In this document: positions 34,981-43,311 of the stretch, piece by piece
Numbering within the stretch: position 1 is the first letter of the stretch
How the letters are laid out: every line of letters begins with the position of its first letter
NCBI RefSeq assembly: GCF_018599195.1
Contig: NZ_JAHFVK010000001.1
Coordinates: forward strand, 434,001 to 498,000
Source: Croceibacterium selenioxidans
GTDB lineage: Bacteria; Pseudomonadota; Alphaproteobacteria; Sphingomonadales; Sphingomonadaceae
Direction of reading: 5' to 3'
DNA length: 64,000 nt
Position numbers and translations under genes: made by a program
Notes under the pieces: generated by a model
The model's input: only the letters and a program-made list of their open reading frames with translations
What the model was told of the DNA's origin: nothing
Database searches by the model: none

Positions 34981-35463
34981 CTATTTGTACATCCCCTCGC
35001 GCAAGTTGATGCCGTGCTCGAGCCAGGCCTTGAGTGCGCAAAGCATCTGCGACCAGCCCTGGCAGTTTCCGTAGGAGGCGCCGAGTGCGCCCTGGTTGAA
35101 TCGCCAGCCTTCCTCGGCGATTTCTACCAGGGTCCGGCCGTCGTCGAGCGACTTGAAGTTCATGGTGACCGTGGTCTCGTAATCGGCATCGGTTAACTCG
35201 CCGCCTTCGACATTGGGCGCTTCGCCTTCGTTCGCCTGCCAGCGAAGCACGATCCGTTGGTTGGGTACGACTTCGACAACGTGGACCGGGAAGGCGCCGG
35301 GGAAGTCGTGGAAATCCCACGTTACCGTGGCTCCCGTCTCCAACCGGCCCTTGGCGCCGCCGGTGGTGAAGTATTCCGATAACTGCTTCGGGTCTGCGAC
35401 AGCCTCAAACACCTCGTGCACTGGCTTGGCTACGCGGGCGGCGACCCTGAATTTGAGTTCCAT
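34981..35463 (-). CDS. SRPBCC (AHSA1-like) domain protein
   Basis: A 160-residue START/AHSA1-type fold. It starts with the typical VAARVAKPVHEVFEAVADP strand-helix pattern and ends with GWSQMLCALKAWLEHGINL. Proteins of this kind bind hydrophobic ligands or act as small stress factors. It is divergent from an ArsR-type regulator (50 bases between starts). This pairing is very common, and the regulator usually represses the pair. Substrate unknown. Confidence 0.85.
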   Translation of the reverse strand: MELKFRVAARVAKPVHEVFEAVADPKQLSEYFTTGGAKGRLETGATVTWDFHDFPGAFPVHVVEVVPNQRIVLRWQANEGEAPNVEGGELTDADYETTVTMNFKSLDDGRTLVEIAEEGWRFNQGALGASYGNCQGWSQMLCALKAWLEHGINLREGMYK

Positions 35464-35495
35464 AACGGTCTTCCTCGCTTGAGTCGCAGGAAATT

Positions 35496-35515
35496 ATGTT
35501 ATAAAAAGATAACAT
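35496..35515. promoter_or_regulatory. Operator-like 7-bp inverted repeat between SRPBCC and ArsR-type genes
   Basis: ATGTTAT (35496-35502) and ATAACAT (35509-35515) are perfect inverted copies separated by AAAAAG. The 3' arm overlaps the regulator start codon at 35514. AT-rich dyads are typical ArsR-family sites, so autorepression of both divergent genes is likely. Confidence 0.6.
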
Positions 35516-35867
35516 GTCAACCGAAGACGATCTGGATGCGGTTTTCAAGGCGCTGGCCAATCCCGTGCGGCGACGTATTTGCGACGTGCTCAAGCTGCGG
35601 CCGCTGACCACCAAGCAGCTCTGCGCCTGCTTTCCCGAACTCGACCGCTGCACCGTCATGCTCCACCTCGGCGCTCTCGAGCGCGCGGGTCTGGTCGTGG
35701 CGGTGCGGAAAGGGCGGGAGCGGTTCAATTATCTCGACGCGATGCCGATCCAGGCGATCCACGAGCGCTGGATCGGGCCGCTCGCTGCGCAGGCGGTGGG
35801 GCGGCTTCATCGTCTGAAGATTGATCTGGAGCAGGAAACTCTTTCCACGCCAGCGGCCCGCCGCTAA
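35514..35867 (+). CDS. ArsR-family transcriptional regulator
   Basis: A 117-residue winged-helix protein (ALANPVRRRICDVLKLRPLTTKQLC, then VMLHLGALERAGLV for the recognition part). No Cys cluster of the arsenic or cadmium type is present, so the inducer is not a classical metal; such SRPBCC-paired ArsR proteins have unknown signals. The only Cys residues are Cys21 and those around CACFPELDRC. The ATG lies inside the inverted repeat, and no good ribosome site is visible. Confidence 0.87.
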   Translation: MSTEDDLDAVFKALANPVRRRICDVLKLRPLTTKQLCACFPELDRCTVMLHLGALERAGLVVAVRKGRERFNYLDAMPIQAIHERWIGPLAAQAVGRLHRLKIDLEQETLSTPAARR

Positions 35868-35879
35868 CCGCTGCGCACG

Positions 35880-37280
35880 ATGGAATACGTCTCTACCCGC
35901 GGCAACGCGCCTGCGCTCGACTTCGAAGGTGTCACCCTGGCCGGACTGGCGTCCGACGGCGGCCTCTATGTGCCGCGCGAATGGCCGCGGTTCACGCCCG
36001 AGCAGATCGCCGACATGGCCGGGTTGTCTTATGCCGAATTGGCCGTGCGCGTCATGTTGCCTTTCGTCGGCACGAGCTTGACCGAAGAGCGCCTGCGCGA
36101 GCTGTGCAGCGAGGCTTACGGTCGCTTCGCCCACGCCGCCGTCACACCGCTCAAGCAACTCGACGAGCAGCAGTGGCTGCTGGAGCTGTTCCATGGACCC
36201 ACCCTGGCGTTCAAGGACGTGGCGCTGCAGCTGCTTGGCCGGCTGTTCGAGGAATTCCTTTCCCGCAGCGACGACCGCCTGACCATCGTTGGAGCCACCA
36301 GCGGCGACACCGGCTCTGCTGCGATCGACGCGGTTGCCGGGCGCGAGCGGATCGACATCTTCATGCTGCACCCGAAGGGCCGGGTGAGCGAGGTCCAGCG
36401 GCGGCAAATGACCACGGTCAAGGCGCCCAACGTCCATAACATCGCCATCGAAGGCAGCTTCGACGATGCCCAGGCGATGGTGAAGCGCATGTTTGGCGAC
36501 ACCGTCATGACGACCCGCTTCCACATCAGCGCGGTCAACTCGATCAACTGGGCCCGGCTGATGGCGCAAGTCGTCTACTACTTCGCCTCGGCGCTCCAGC
36601 TCGGCGCGCCCGAGCGCAAGGTTGCGTTCAGCGTGCCGACCGGCAACTTCGGGGACGTTTTCGCCGGCTACGTCGCGGCGCAGATGGGGCTGCCGATCGA
36701 GCGGCTGATCGTCGCCACCAACGTCAACGACATCCTTCACCGCGCGCTTTCGGCGGGCGACTACTCGGCCGGAACGGTCACACCGACCGCGGCGCCTTCG
36801 ATGGACATCCAGGTCAGCTCCAACTTCGAGCGGCTGTTGTTCGATTGCGGCGGACGTGACGGCCTTGCCCTGGCTGAACAAATGCGGGGCTTTGAGGCGA
36901 GCAAGGCCATGCGGCTCACCAACTCGCAGCGGGAAGGCGCCGCGGCGCTGATCACCAGCGCTCGTGCCGACGCGACCGAGATGACGCAGGCGATGGCCTG
37001 GGCAGCGCGTGAGTGTGGAGAGGTGATCGATCCGCACACTGCCATCGGCCTTCACGCTGCCCGCGCCGCCGGCCTCCCGCGCGAGATTCCCGTCGTCACC
37101 TTGGCGACGGCGCACCCGGCGAAGTTCCCCGACGCTGTCGAGCGCGCTACCGGCCAACGTCCCCCGCTTCCTACGCGGGTCGGCGACCTGTTCGACCGCG
37201 AGGAGCGCTACACCGAGCTTCCGGGCACTTACGAGGCGGTCGCCGCTTACGTCGCGGAGCACGCGACCCCTTCGGCCTGA
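35880..37280 (+). CDS. thrC: Threonine synthase
   Basis: A 466-residue PLP enzyme converting O-phosphohomoserine to threonine. It is the long (class II-like, fungal/gamma-type) form. The PLP lysine is in GPTLAFKDVALQ and the phosphate-binding loop follows in GATSGDTGSAAID. The N-terminal YVSTRGNAPALDFEGVTLAGL is typical. It starts 13 bases after the ArsR gene and overlaps the following methyltransferase by one base (TGATG), so the two are cotranslated. Confidence 0.95.
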   Translation: MEYVSTRGNAPALDFEGVTLAGLASDGGLYVPREWPRFTPEQIADMAGLSYAELAVRVMLPFVGTSLTEERLRELCSEAYGRFAHAAVTPLKQLDEQQWLLELFHGPTLAFKDVALQLLGRLFEEFLSRSDDRLTIVGATSGDTGSAAIDAVAGRERIDIFMLHPKGRVSEVQRRQMTTVKAPNVHNIAIEGSFDDAQAMVKRMFGDTVMTTRFHISAVNSINWARLMAQVVYYFASALQLGAPERKVAFSVPTGNFGDVFAGYVAAQMGLPIERLIVATNVNDILHRALSAGDYSAGTVTPTAAPSMDIQVSSNFERLLFDCGGRDGLALAEQMRGFEASKAMRLTNSQREGAAALITSARADATEMTQAMAWAARECGEVIDPHTAIGLHAARAAGLPREIPVVTLATAHPAKFPDAVERATGQRPPLPTRVGDLFDREERYTELPGTYEAVAAYVAEHATPSA

Positions 37281-38167
37281 TGGCAGAGTTCGTCGAACAG
37301 CCGCTGGTGATCGAAGGCAGCGGTTGGGCCGACTATGGCCTGATCGACAGCGGCTTCGGGCGCAAGTTCGAGCGCTATGGTGCCTATCGCTTTATCCGAC
37401 CCGAGCCACAGGCGCTGTGGTCGGCGCGTCTCGACGACTGGGATGCGGAAGGCGAGTTCGTCCCCGGCTCCGACGAGGATGGCGGGGGGCGTTGGGGGTT
37501 CGCCCGCGCCGTTCCGCAAGAAGGTTGGCCGCTGATGTGGAACGAGGTCCGCTTCACCGCGCACTGCACTCCGTTCCGGCACCTCGGGTTCTTCCCCGAT
37601 ATGGCGCCCGTGTGGGACTGGATGCGCGGCCGACTGGCGGGGAAGGCCGATGTGCAAACGCTTAACCTGTTCGGCTACACCGGCGTCGGCACCTTGGCCC
37701 TGAGTGAGTGCGGTCCCGTCACTCATGTCGATGCGAGCAAGAAGTCGGTTGCACAGGCGCGCGAGAACGCAGCTCTTTCCGGCATGGCGGAGCGTCCGGT
37801 CCGCTGGTTGATCGATGACGCGGCCAAGTTCACCGCGCGCGAGGTGCGCCGGGGCAAGCGTTACGATGGAATCATTCTCGACCCGCCGAAATTCGGCCGC
37901 GGTCCCGAAGGAGAGGTCTGGCGGATCGAGGAAGGCCTGCCGCCGCTGATCGCCGACTGCCGCCGCCTTCTCGATCAGGACAGCCGTTTCCTGTTCCTGA
38001 CGGTCTACGCCGTGCGCATGAGCAGCCTGGCGCTGGCCGGGCTGCTGGCGGAGCATTTCGCCGATCTTCCAGGCCGGATTGAGCACGGCGATCTCGCCGT
38101 ACGAGAGGACGGGGAAGGTGGCCGCCTGCTGCCGACCGCGATCTTCGCCCGCTGGAGCAACGACTAG
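37280..38167 (+). CDS. RlmI-like class I SAM-dependent methyltransferase
   Basis: A 295-residue enzyme of the Methyltrans_SAM (RlmI/RlmK) type. Motif I is LNLFGYTGVGTLAL and motif IV is YDGIILDPPKFGRG, the DPP-type motif used by rRNA and tRNA methyltransferases. The N-terminal PUA domain of true RlmI is absent or much reduced. It is coupled to thrC by TGATG. An RNA substrate is likely but not proven. Confidence 0.82.
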   Translation: MAEFVEQPLVIEGSGWADYGLIDSGFGRKFERYGAYRFIRPEPQALWSARLDDWDAEGEFVPGSDEDGGGRWGFARAVPQEGWPLMWNEVRFTAHCTPFRHLGFFPDMAPVWDWMRGRLAGKADVQTLNLFGYTGVGTLALSECGPVTHVDASKKSVAQARENAALSGMAERPVRWLIDDAAKFTAREVRRGKRYDGIILDPPKFGRGPEGEVWRIEEGLPPLIADCRRLLDQDSRFLFLTVYAVRMSSLALAGLLAEHFADLPGRIEHGDLAVREDGEGGRLLPTAIFARWSND

Positions 38168-38400
38168 AAACCCTCTGTCCCAGGGAGAGGGGTGGGCGAG
38201 CGCGCCGAGCGCGGCATTAAGACAATACCCTCCGCGACTTAGGGTGTTCCTCGTTTTCCCGGGGCCCGGGGCATGGTTAATTTTTCGCTGCGCTTACGCC
38301 TTGGCGTTAAGCATTATCCGAAGCCCTGCTGGGTAAGGCGCTGGAACCCATTCGTCGCCAAAATAGCGCCATGTCGCGCGAAGATTTACGGAGACGAAAG

Positions 38401-38547
38401 ATGCCTGGTCAGGCCCTACATCAGCCACAAGGCTTCGAGCTGAGGCGCCGCCCTCTTCAGCGCCGCCGCTTTTACCCCGAGTACTGGTTGACCGCCCTCA
38501 TTCTGGTGACCAGTCTCGGCATCGCGTTGTCGACGCTCGTCGCCTAA
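38401..38547 (+). CDS. Small single-pass membrane protein
   Basis: A 48-residue frame (MPGQALHQPQGFELRRRPL...) with an Arg-rich N-terminus and one C-terminal helix (LTALILVTSLGIALSTLVA), giving a cytoplasmic-basic, tail-anchored layout. GGAG at 38390-38393 supports ATG 38401; ATG 38371 would add 10 residues. A hairpin follows two bases after the stop. No family recognised. Length, ribosome site and following hairpin argue for a real gene. Confidence 0.5.
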   Translation: MPGQALHQPQGFELRRRPLQRRRFYPEYWLTALILVTSLGIALSTLVA

Positions 38548-38548
38548 T

Positions 38549-38572
38549 CATCCCCGAGCACGTTCGGGGATG
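38549..38572 (+). terminator. 9-bp hairpin after the small membrane gene
   Basis: CATCCCCGA (38549-38557) pairs with TCGGGGATG (38564-38572) around GCACGT. There is no T-run. Its CCCCGA/TCGGGG core recurs at 46199-46224 and 52644-52666, so it may be a member of a dispersed palindrome family. Confidence 0.45.
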
Positions 38573-38617
38573 GCGGAGGGGTGAGCGTTCGACCTGCTCA
38601 TCCCTCCGTCACTCACC

Positions 38618-39724
38618 TCAGTGGCCGCCACCCTCGGCGGCAAGATCGTCGGCCGAGGCCGCTTCCAGCCGCCCGGCGCGCGAGGCGGTAATGTAGTTGC
38701 GCACCTGCACGTTTCCTTCGTGGCAGGCATATTCGAAGAACTCATAGGAATCGTCGCGCGTCCAGTCGAAGCGGACCGTCCACGGTGCGGTGAACACCTG
38801 CGCGTCGGAGTAGGTCATCTCGTAGGTGATCGTGTTCTCGCCGGTCATGGTCAGGCGCTCGACCACTTTGGCCTGCTGGCTCGTCGGGATCGTGTTCCAT
38901 GGCGGCACCCCACGAGTGGCCATGTTCAGCGGCGAACCGTTACGGGCGAACATGTCGCGGGTGGCGCTGTCCCCTGACTTCAGGTTGGTGGTCTCGATGA
39001 CAAGCGTGTTGCCCTCCCAGTGGCCGACGCTGTTGCCGAGATACGCCTCGACGCCTTCCGGCCAATGGTCGGCGCTGCGCACGGGAATGACACGTGTGCC
39101 GAGCATCTCGAGCGCAATGGTTACGTAGCCTGGTGCCTGGTAGATGCGGATGCCGTTATTGTAGCGGAACGGCAGCATCGAGGCCGGAAACCCGCGGCTG
39201 ATGCAGCGATCCCACGAATCGAAGTCCGTCACCCAGTCGAAGCTGGTGTTGGGCGTCCAGCTCGAACGGCCCGCGCGGTGCAGCGCCTCGGCTTGCGGAG
39301 TCATGGCCGGGAGCTTGCCGTCGACTGGGTCGATCACCATCGAAGTGCGGCGGGCGCCGGCCAGGTATTCGATCCAGTGCCCGGTGCCGATGGTCTCTTC
39401 CTTCTCTTCCTTGGCGTAGCGAGTCTCGAGCTCGGTTGCGCGGGCCTGCTCGGCGGCGAGTTCCTCTTCGGTTTTGAAGAAGCGGTTGCCGTATTGCTCC
39501 GGCCGGTTGACCGGCAGTTCGGCCACGTCGTTGATCGGCCAGGTGCCGCGGAAGTCGGGGTCTCCCCACGAGGTCTTCTTCGGTTGGAAGTCAGTCGATA
39601 CCGGCGGCATCACGGTGAGGTCCGCGCCGGCCTGCTGGGCGAATGCCGCTCCGGGCACAACGAGGCTTGCGGCAAGTGCAGCGGCGGCACCGGCAAGGCG
39701 AAGGTTGAGAGCAAGCTTGTTCAT
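38618..39724 (-). CDS. Large secreted protein of unknown function
   Basis: A 368-residue protein with a signal peptide (cleaved after GAAFA). The mature part has motifs such as WGDPDFRGTWPINDVAEL and MVIDPVDGKLPAMTPQAEA, which are characteristic of a widespread but uncharacterised family of secreted proteins. Those proteins often begin with a DLSG.W-like motif and contain a DP.DGK.P.(L/M)TP segment. Later strands (EGNTLVIETTNLK, ERLTMTGENTITYEMTYSD) look like a beta-sandwich. It stands alone between two divergent genes. Function unknown. Confidence 0.75.
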   Translation of the reverse strand: MNKLALNLRLAGAAAALAASLVVPGAAFAQQAGADLTVMPPVSTDFQPKKTSWGDPDFRGTWPINDVAELPVNRPEQYGNRFFKTEEELAAEQARATELETRYAKEEKEETIGTGHWIEYLAGARRTSMVIDPVDGKLPAMTPQAEALHRAGRSSWTPNTSFDWVTDFDSWDRCISRGFPASMLPFRYNNGIRIYQAPGYVTIALEMLGTRVIPVRSADHWPEGVEAYLGNSVGHWEGNTLVIETTNLKSGDSATRDMFARNGSPLNMATRGVPPWNTIPTSQQAKVVERLTMTGENTITYEMTYSDAQVFTAPWTVRFDWTRDDSYEFFEYACHEGNVQVRNYITASRAGRLEAASADDLAAEGGGH

Positions 39725-39913
39725 GGCGATCCCCTGGCGTTCTCAAGTGCGCTCCGGCGTCGGCGGCCGGGCGAAAGTCGTGGGGCTATAACCGCGGTCC
39801 CCAAGGGTGATAAGTCGCGAATTGTCGCACGGGTGGGGCCTCGATCGCGGCCGATGGACTTTCGCCCTTCTTGGTGCCATCGGCGGCGCCAAGCCAAGGA
39901 AGACTCTCCCCGA

Positions 39914-40285
39914 ATGCAAGACAGCCTGATCCTCGAGATCGCCGACTTCGAGCACATGGTCCACACCGGGATCTACTCCGAAGAGACGGGCAAGCCGCAG
40001 CCGCTGCGCTTCGCCGTGCAAGTGCGGATGAAGCCCATCGAGCACTACGATCCCGACACCTCGCTCGACGCGAGCAAGAACTACATGGACCTGAAGTTCG
40101 CGTGTTCCGAAGCGCTCGACGGGGGTACGCATTTCAAGCTGATCGAGGCAGTGGCCGACCACGTGTGCGAGACATTGTTCCTGCAAGACAAGCGGGTCGA
40201 GGCGGTGACGGTCAAGATCGTCAAGCTGGCGCTGAGCGAAGCGGACGAGAAGATAGGCATCACCCTGCATCGCGAGCGGCGTTGA
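39914..40285 (+). CDS. folB: Dihydroneopterin aldolase
   Basis: A 123-residue FolB/tunnelling-fold protein in the folate pathway, splitting dihydroneopterin to hydroxymethyl-dihydropterin and glycolaldehyde. Family features include a short Glu-containing strand (HTGIYSEETGKPQPLRF), ASKNYMDLKFACSEAL and the C-terminal Lys (VTVKIVKLALSEADEKIG). Start at 39914 is the first Met of the conserved region. Its stop and the next start overlap as TGATG. Confidence 0.87.
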   Translation: MQDSLILEIADFEHMVHTGIYSEETGKPQPLRFAVQVRMKPIEHYDPDTSLDASKNYMDLKFACSEALDGGTHFKLIEAVADHVCETLFLQDKRVEAVTVKIVKLALSEADEKIGITLHRERR

Positions 40286-40629
40286 TGGCGGTCATCCGCG
40301 TCGGACCGTTACCCGAAGGTGCGCTCGACGCGGCGGCCGTGTTTCATGCGGACGTGCTGCCCCGAATTCGAGCGGAGTTAGGCCAGCTCGATCCTTCCCA
40401 GGATGGGGAGGGCTTGGTTATCGTGTTCCCATCCGCCCCTCATGATCATCGAGCCTGGAGGCTTGCCGCGATCCAGGACCTGGCCCGCGCCGCTACACCG
40501 TTGCGAGTGAACGGCATCGGGGGAGAGGACGAGGCGGCAATCACTCGATCGCTCGCATTCCTGGCCACCGCTCCCGGCATCACGGGCCAAATCCTCACCG
40601 TGGATGGCAAATCCGGCGAAAACGACTAG
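40285..40629 (+). CDS. Short Rossmann-like protein, possibly an SDR remnant
   Basis: A 114-residue protein coupled to folB. Its C-terminus (FLATAPGITGQILTVDGKSG) matches the end of short-chain dehydrogenases of the FabG or pteridine-reductase group, but the NAD-binding N-terminus and the catalytic YxxxK are absent. The middle (LVIVFPSAPHDHRAWRLAAIQDLARAATPLRVNGI) keeps SDR-like helix/strand spacing. A shrunken SDR derived from a folM-like gene is the simplest view, yet the frame is open and well placed, so it may have a new role. Confidence 0.65.
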   Translation: MAVIRVGPLPEGALDAAAVFHADVLPRIRAELGQLDPSQDGEGLVIVFPSAPHDHRAWRLAAIQDLARAATPLRVNGIGGEDEAAITRSLAFLATAPGITGQILTVDGKSGEND

Positions 40630-40640
40630 ATACGATCTGG

Positions 40641-41642
40641 ATGAGTTGCTCTGCCCCTCTAGTTGACGCGTTCAATCGGCGTATCACCTACCTCCGCCTG
40701 TCGGTGACCGACCGGTGCGATTTGCGCTGCAGCTATTGCATGCCGGAGCAGATGCAGTTCCTTCCGCGCAAGGAAGTGCTCAGCCTTGAAGAGTTGCACA
40801 AGCTCGCGCTGGCCTTCATCGATCGCGGCATCAGCAAGATCCGCCTGACTGGGGGCGAGCCTCTCGTCCGGCGTGACATGATCCAGCTTGTCCAGGCTCT
40901 CGGTCGCAAGCTCGGGGACGGGTTGGAAGAGCTGACCCTCACCACCAACGGGACACAACTGGCGCAGCACGCGGACGATTTGGCGGCGGCTGGTATTCGC
41001 CGGATCAACGTCTCGCTCGACACGATGGACAATAGCCTGTTCCAGACGCTCAGCCGCCGCGATCGGCTTGGCCAGGTGCTGCAGGGCATTGCCGCCGCCA
41101 AGGAAGCGGGGCTCAAGGTCAAGCTCAACACCGTGGCGCTCAAGAATCTCAATGAGGCGGAGATTCCGTTCCTGGTCGAATGGGCCCACGCCCAGGGCCA
41201 TGACATGACGCTGATTGAAGTCATGCCGCTGGGCGAGGTCGAGGGCGAACGGGTCGATCACTACCTCCCGCTGACCGTGGTGCAGGATGCGCTTGAAGCC
41301 CGTTGGACGCTGGTCCCGAGCGAATACCGCTCCGGCGGCCCTGCGCGCTACTTCGACGTGGTCGAGACCGGCGGGCGACTGGGTCTGATCACACCGCTGA
41401 CGAACAACTTCTGTGCCGGGTGCAACCGCATCCGGGTGACGGCGACCGGGCAGCTCTATGCGTGCCTCGGCGGGGCGGAGCAGGTCGACTTGCGGGCCGC
41501 GCTGCGGTCCGACTCGCCGGATGCGAACCTTGCCGCTGCGCTCGACGAAGCGATGCGGATCAAGCCAGAGCGCCACCACTTCCGCATCGAACGCGGCCAG
41601 GAACCGGCACAGCCGCGTCACATGTCGCTCACCGGCGGCTGA
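40641..41642 (+). CDS. moaA: GTP 3',8-cyclase (MoaA)
   Basis: A 333-residue radical-SAM enzyme for the first step of molybdenum cofactor synthesis. The N-terminal cluster ligands are in DRCDLRCSYCMPEQ. The C-terminal second Fe-S site is CAGCNRIRVTATGQLYACL, and the functional GG tail is the final LTGG. It is followed by moaD and moaE; moaC, moaB, mogA and moeA are not in the window. Confidence 0.96.
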   Translation: MSCSAPLVDAFNRRITYLRLSVTDRCDLRCSYCMPEQMQFLPRKEVLSLEELHKLALAFIDRGISKIRLTGGEPLVRRDMIQLVQALGRKLGDGLEELTLTTNGTQLAQHADDLAAAGIRRINVSLDTMDNSLFQTLSRRDRLGQVLQGIAAAKEAGLKVKLNTVALKNLNEAEIPFLVEWAHAQGHDMTLIEVMPLGEVEGERVDHYLPLTVVQDALEARWTLVPSEYRSGGPARYFDVVETGGRLGLITPLTNNFCAGCNRIRVTATGQLYACLGGAEQVDLRAALRSDSPDANLAAALDEAMRIKPERHHFRIERGQEPAQPRHMSLTGG

Positions 41643-41644
41643 CG

Positions 41645-41887
41645 ATGTCCGTAAAGCTGGTCTTCCTGGGCAAGCTGGCCGACCTTTCGGGCGCCCCCGA
41701 GACGCTCGTGCCCGGCCCTCTGGATTGGGAAGGTTTGCTGACGGCGCTTCCCGGGCCTTTGGGAGAAGGGGCTCGCGGCGACAAGGTCAAGCTGGCCGTG
41801 AACGGCAAGCTCCTGTCCGACAAGACGGCGCTTTCGGCCGCAGATGGCGACGAAGTTGCGCTGCTTCCTCCCGTCAGCGGGGGCTGA
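41645..41887 (+). CDS. moaD: Molybdopterin synthase small subunit
   Basis: An 80-residue ubiquitin-fold protein ending in the functional Gly-Gly (LLPPVSGG), which carries the thiocarboxylate sulfur. Conserved KLVFLGKLADLSGAPE and KLAVNGKLLSDKTALSAADGDEV are visible. The start follows the moaA stop by two bases. It forms the synthase with MoaE, encoded next. Confidence 0.92.
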   Translation: MSVKLVFLGKLADLSGAPETLVPGPLDWEGLLTALPGPLGEGARGDKVKLAVNGKLLSDKTALSAADGDEVALLPPVSGG

Positions 41888-41888
41888 C

Positions 41889-42335
41889 ATGGCGCGGGAC
41901 GTTCGGCTGCTCGATCATGCTCTGGTTCCGGAGGCCGAGCTGGCGGCCTTCTCGGCAACCCATCCGGCGGCAGGCGGTATCGCCAGCTTCGTCGGCAAAG
42001 TGCGCCCCGACGAAGGGGTCGAGGCGCTCGAGCTCAGCCATTACGAGCCGCTGACGCAGCCCGGCATGGAAGCGCTCGCGGAAGAGGCGCTGGCCCGCTG
42101 GCCTCTGGACGGCTTGCTCCTGATCCACCGCACCGGCCTGATGCGAGCGGGCGAGCCCATCGTGCTGGTTGCCGCGGCTGCACGCCACCGGCGCGACGCT
42201 TTCGAAGCCGCGGACTTTGCGATGGATCACCTCAAGAGCAACGCCTGGTTCTGGAAGCGCGAGAAACGTGCTGACGGCTGGCACTGGATCGAACCTCGCC
42301 AGCAGGATCATTCCGACCTTAAGCGCTGGGGGTAA
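41889..42335 (+). CDS. moaE: Molybdopterin synthase catalytic subunit
   Basis: A 148-residue MoaE. Conserved motifs include GGIASFVGKVR, LELSHYEP, the active-site RTG (IHRTGLMRAGEPIVLV), and the Lys-rich KSNAWFWKREKRADGWHWIE that binds cPMP. Start at 41889, one base after moaD; in-frame codons upstream lie inside moaD. It transfers sulfur to precursor Z. Confidence 0.94.
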   Translation: MARDVRLLDHALVPEAELAAFSATHPAAGGIASFVGKVRPDEGVEALELSHYEPLTQPGMEALAEEALARWPLDGLLLIHRTGLMRAGEPIVLVAAAARHRRDAFEAADFAMDHLKSNAWFWKREKRADGWHWIEPRQQDHSDLKRWG

Positions 42336-42369
42336 TCCTCGATCCTCCCTGTCGCGTAGCGTTGAGGAT

Positions 42370-42383
42370 TTGATCGCCATCAA
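42370..42383. promoter_or_regulatory. Perfect Fnr-type box
   Basis: TTGAT-CGCC-ATCAA at 42370-42383 matches the palindromic consensus TTGATNNNNATCAA exactly. It is centred 60 bases before the next start codon. If it acts at -41.5, transcription would start about 17 bases before that codon. An Fnr-type regulator with the matching recognition helix is encoded at 43312-44010. Confidence 0.75.
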
Positions 42384-42435
42384 AGCGCTTCTGGCCGATT
42401 CGGCGCATGCCTGTTCTCACAGACAGGAGTGAACC

Positions 42436-42867
42436 ATGGCCGAAAGACTGACTCGCCAAGTTGTCGCCGAGAAGGCGATCGTTCTGGATGAACCCGCGCT
42501 GAGCCTGCCGACTTCGGTCGACCGCACGTTCGAACTTCCGGCTGGTCTCTACGTCGGGACCGCGGCGTCCTACTTCGGCTTCCTGGGCGTGATGGCCGTG
42601 GGCTTTGGTAATCCTGGCCTGATCGTACCGATGGCGATTTTCATCGTGTTCGTCGCGATGTTCTTCGCTGTGCCGGCGATGTGGATGAAAATGGGGCCGC
42701 TCAACCCGCAACAGCTGACCAGCTGGAGCCGCTTCCAACAGCGCGGGGTGATGACCCCGTATGGCCGCAGCACTGCTGGGGCAGCCGCCGTGCAGGTTCT
42801 GATCCTCCCGGTTCTGATCCTGCTGTGGGGCCTTGCTGCGGTGATTATCGCCGCGGTGGTCCGCTAA
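42436..42867 (+). CDS. Membrane protein, probable Fnr target
   Basis: A 143-residue integral membrane protein with about three helices (around residues 40-58, 62-82 and 118-142). The N-terminal 35 residues are cytoplasmic and charged. No domain is recognised. A perfect Fnr box lies 53-66 bases upstream, which argues for control by oxygen or redox state. A GACAGGAG ribosome site precedes ATG 42436. Confidence 0.7.
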   Translation: MAERLTRQVVAEKAIVLDEPALSLPTSVDRTFELPAGLYVGTAASYFGFLGVMAVGFGNPGLIVPMAIFIVFVAMFFAVPAMWMKMGPLNPQQLTSWSRFQQRGVMTPYGRSTAGAAAVQVLILPVLILLWGLAAVIIAAVVR

Positions 42868-43005
42868 CCGCGCCTTCCACACCCTGGCCCAGCCGCGCGG
42901 GGTCGAGCCAATCGATCCCGCGCACCAGGCTTCCCGAGCCGATCATCCGCCCGCTTGCAAAAACCGATCCAAGGAGCGATTGTATCGAATGAAACTTGGG
43001 GGCTG

Positions 43006-43299
43006 ATGATTTCAATGTCGCTTACTAAACTGACAGGCCTTTCGCTGGTGCTGGCTGTATCGATTTTGCCGACGGCGATGCCGGCTCGTGCCCAGGATCG
43101 GACTGCCGACCCGGTCACGGTGACCAACGCCGATGGGTCGACTGAAAAGTTGACCTGCCGCAGGCTGACGCCGGTCGGCTCGCGCGTGCGAGGCCCCAAG
43201 GTCTGCCGCACGCCCGAGCAATGGCAGCAGGAAGAACGGGAGGCGCGTGACAAGACTCGGGAACTGCAGCGCACCAGGAACGCCACCAACGGCAACTGA
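43006..43299 (+). CDS. Small secreted protein
   Basis: A 97-residue protein with a signal peptide (LTKLTGLSLVLAVSILPTAM, cleavage after ARA). The mature part has two Cys (LTCRRL and KVCRTP) and a charged C-terminal helix (QQEEREARDKTRELQR). It resembles short periplasmic proteins common in sphingomonads but has no assigned role. The start could be 43006 or 43015; the earlier is reported. It converges on the Fnr gene. Confidence 0.6.
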   Translation: MISMSLTKLTGLSLVLAVSILPTAMPARAQDRTADPVTVTNADGSTEKLTCRRLTPVGSRVRGPKVCRTPEQWQQEEREARDKTRELQRTRNATNGN

Positions 43300-43311
43300 G
43301 CCAGGTCGGGT

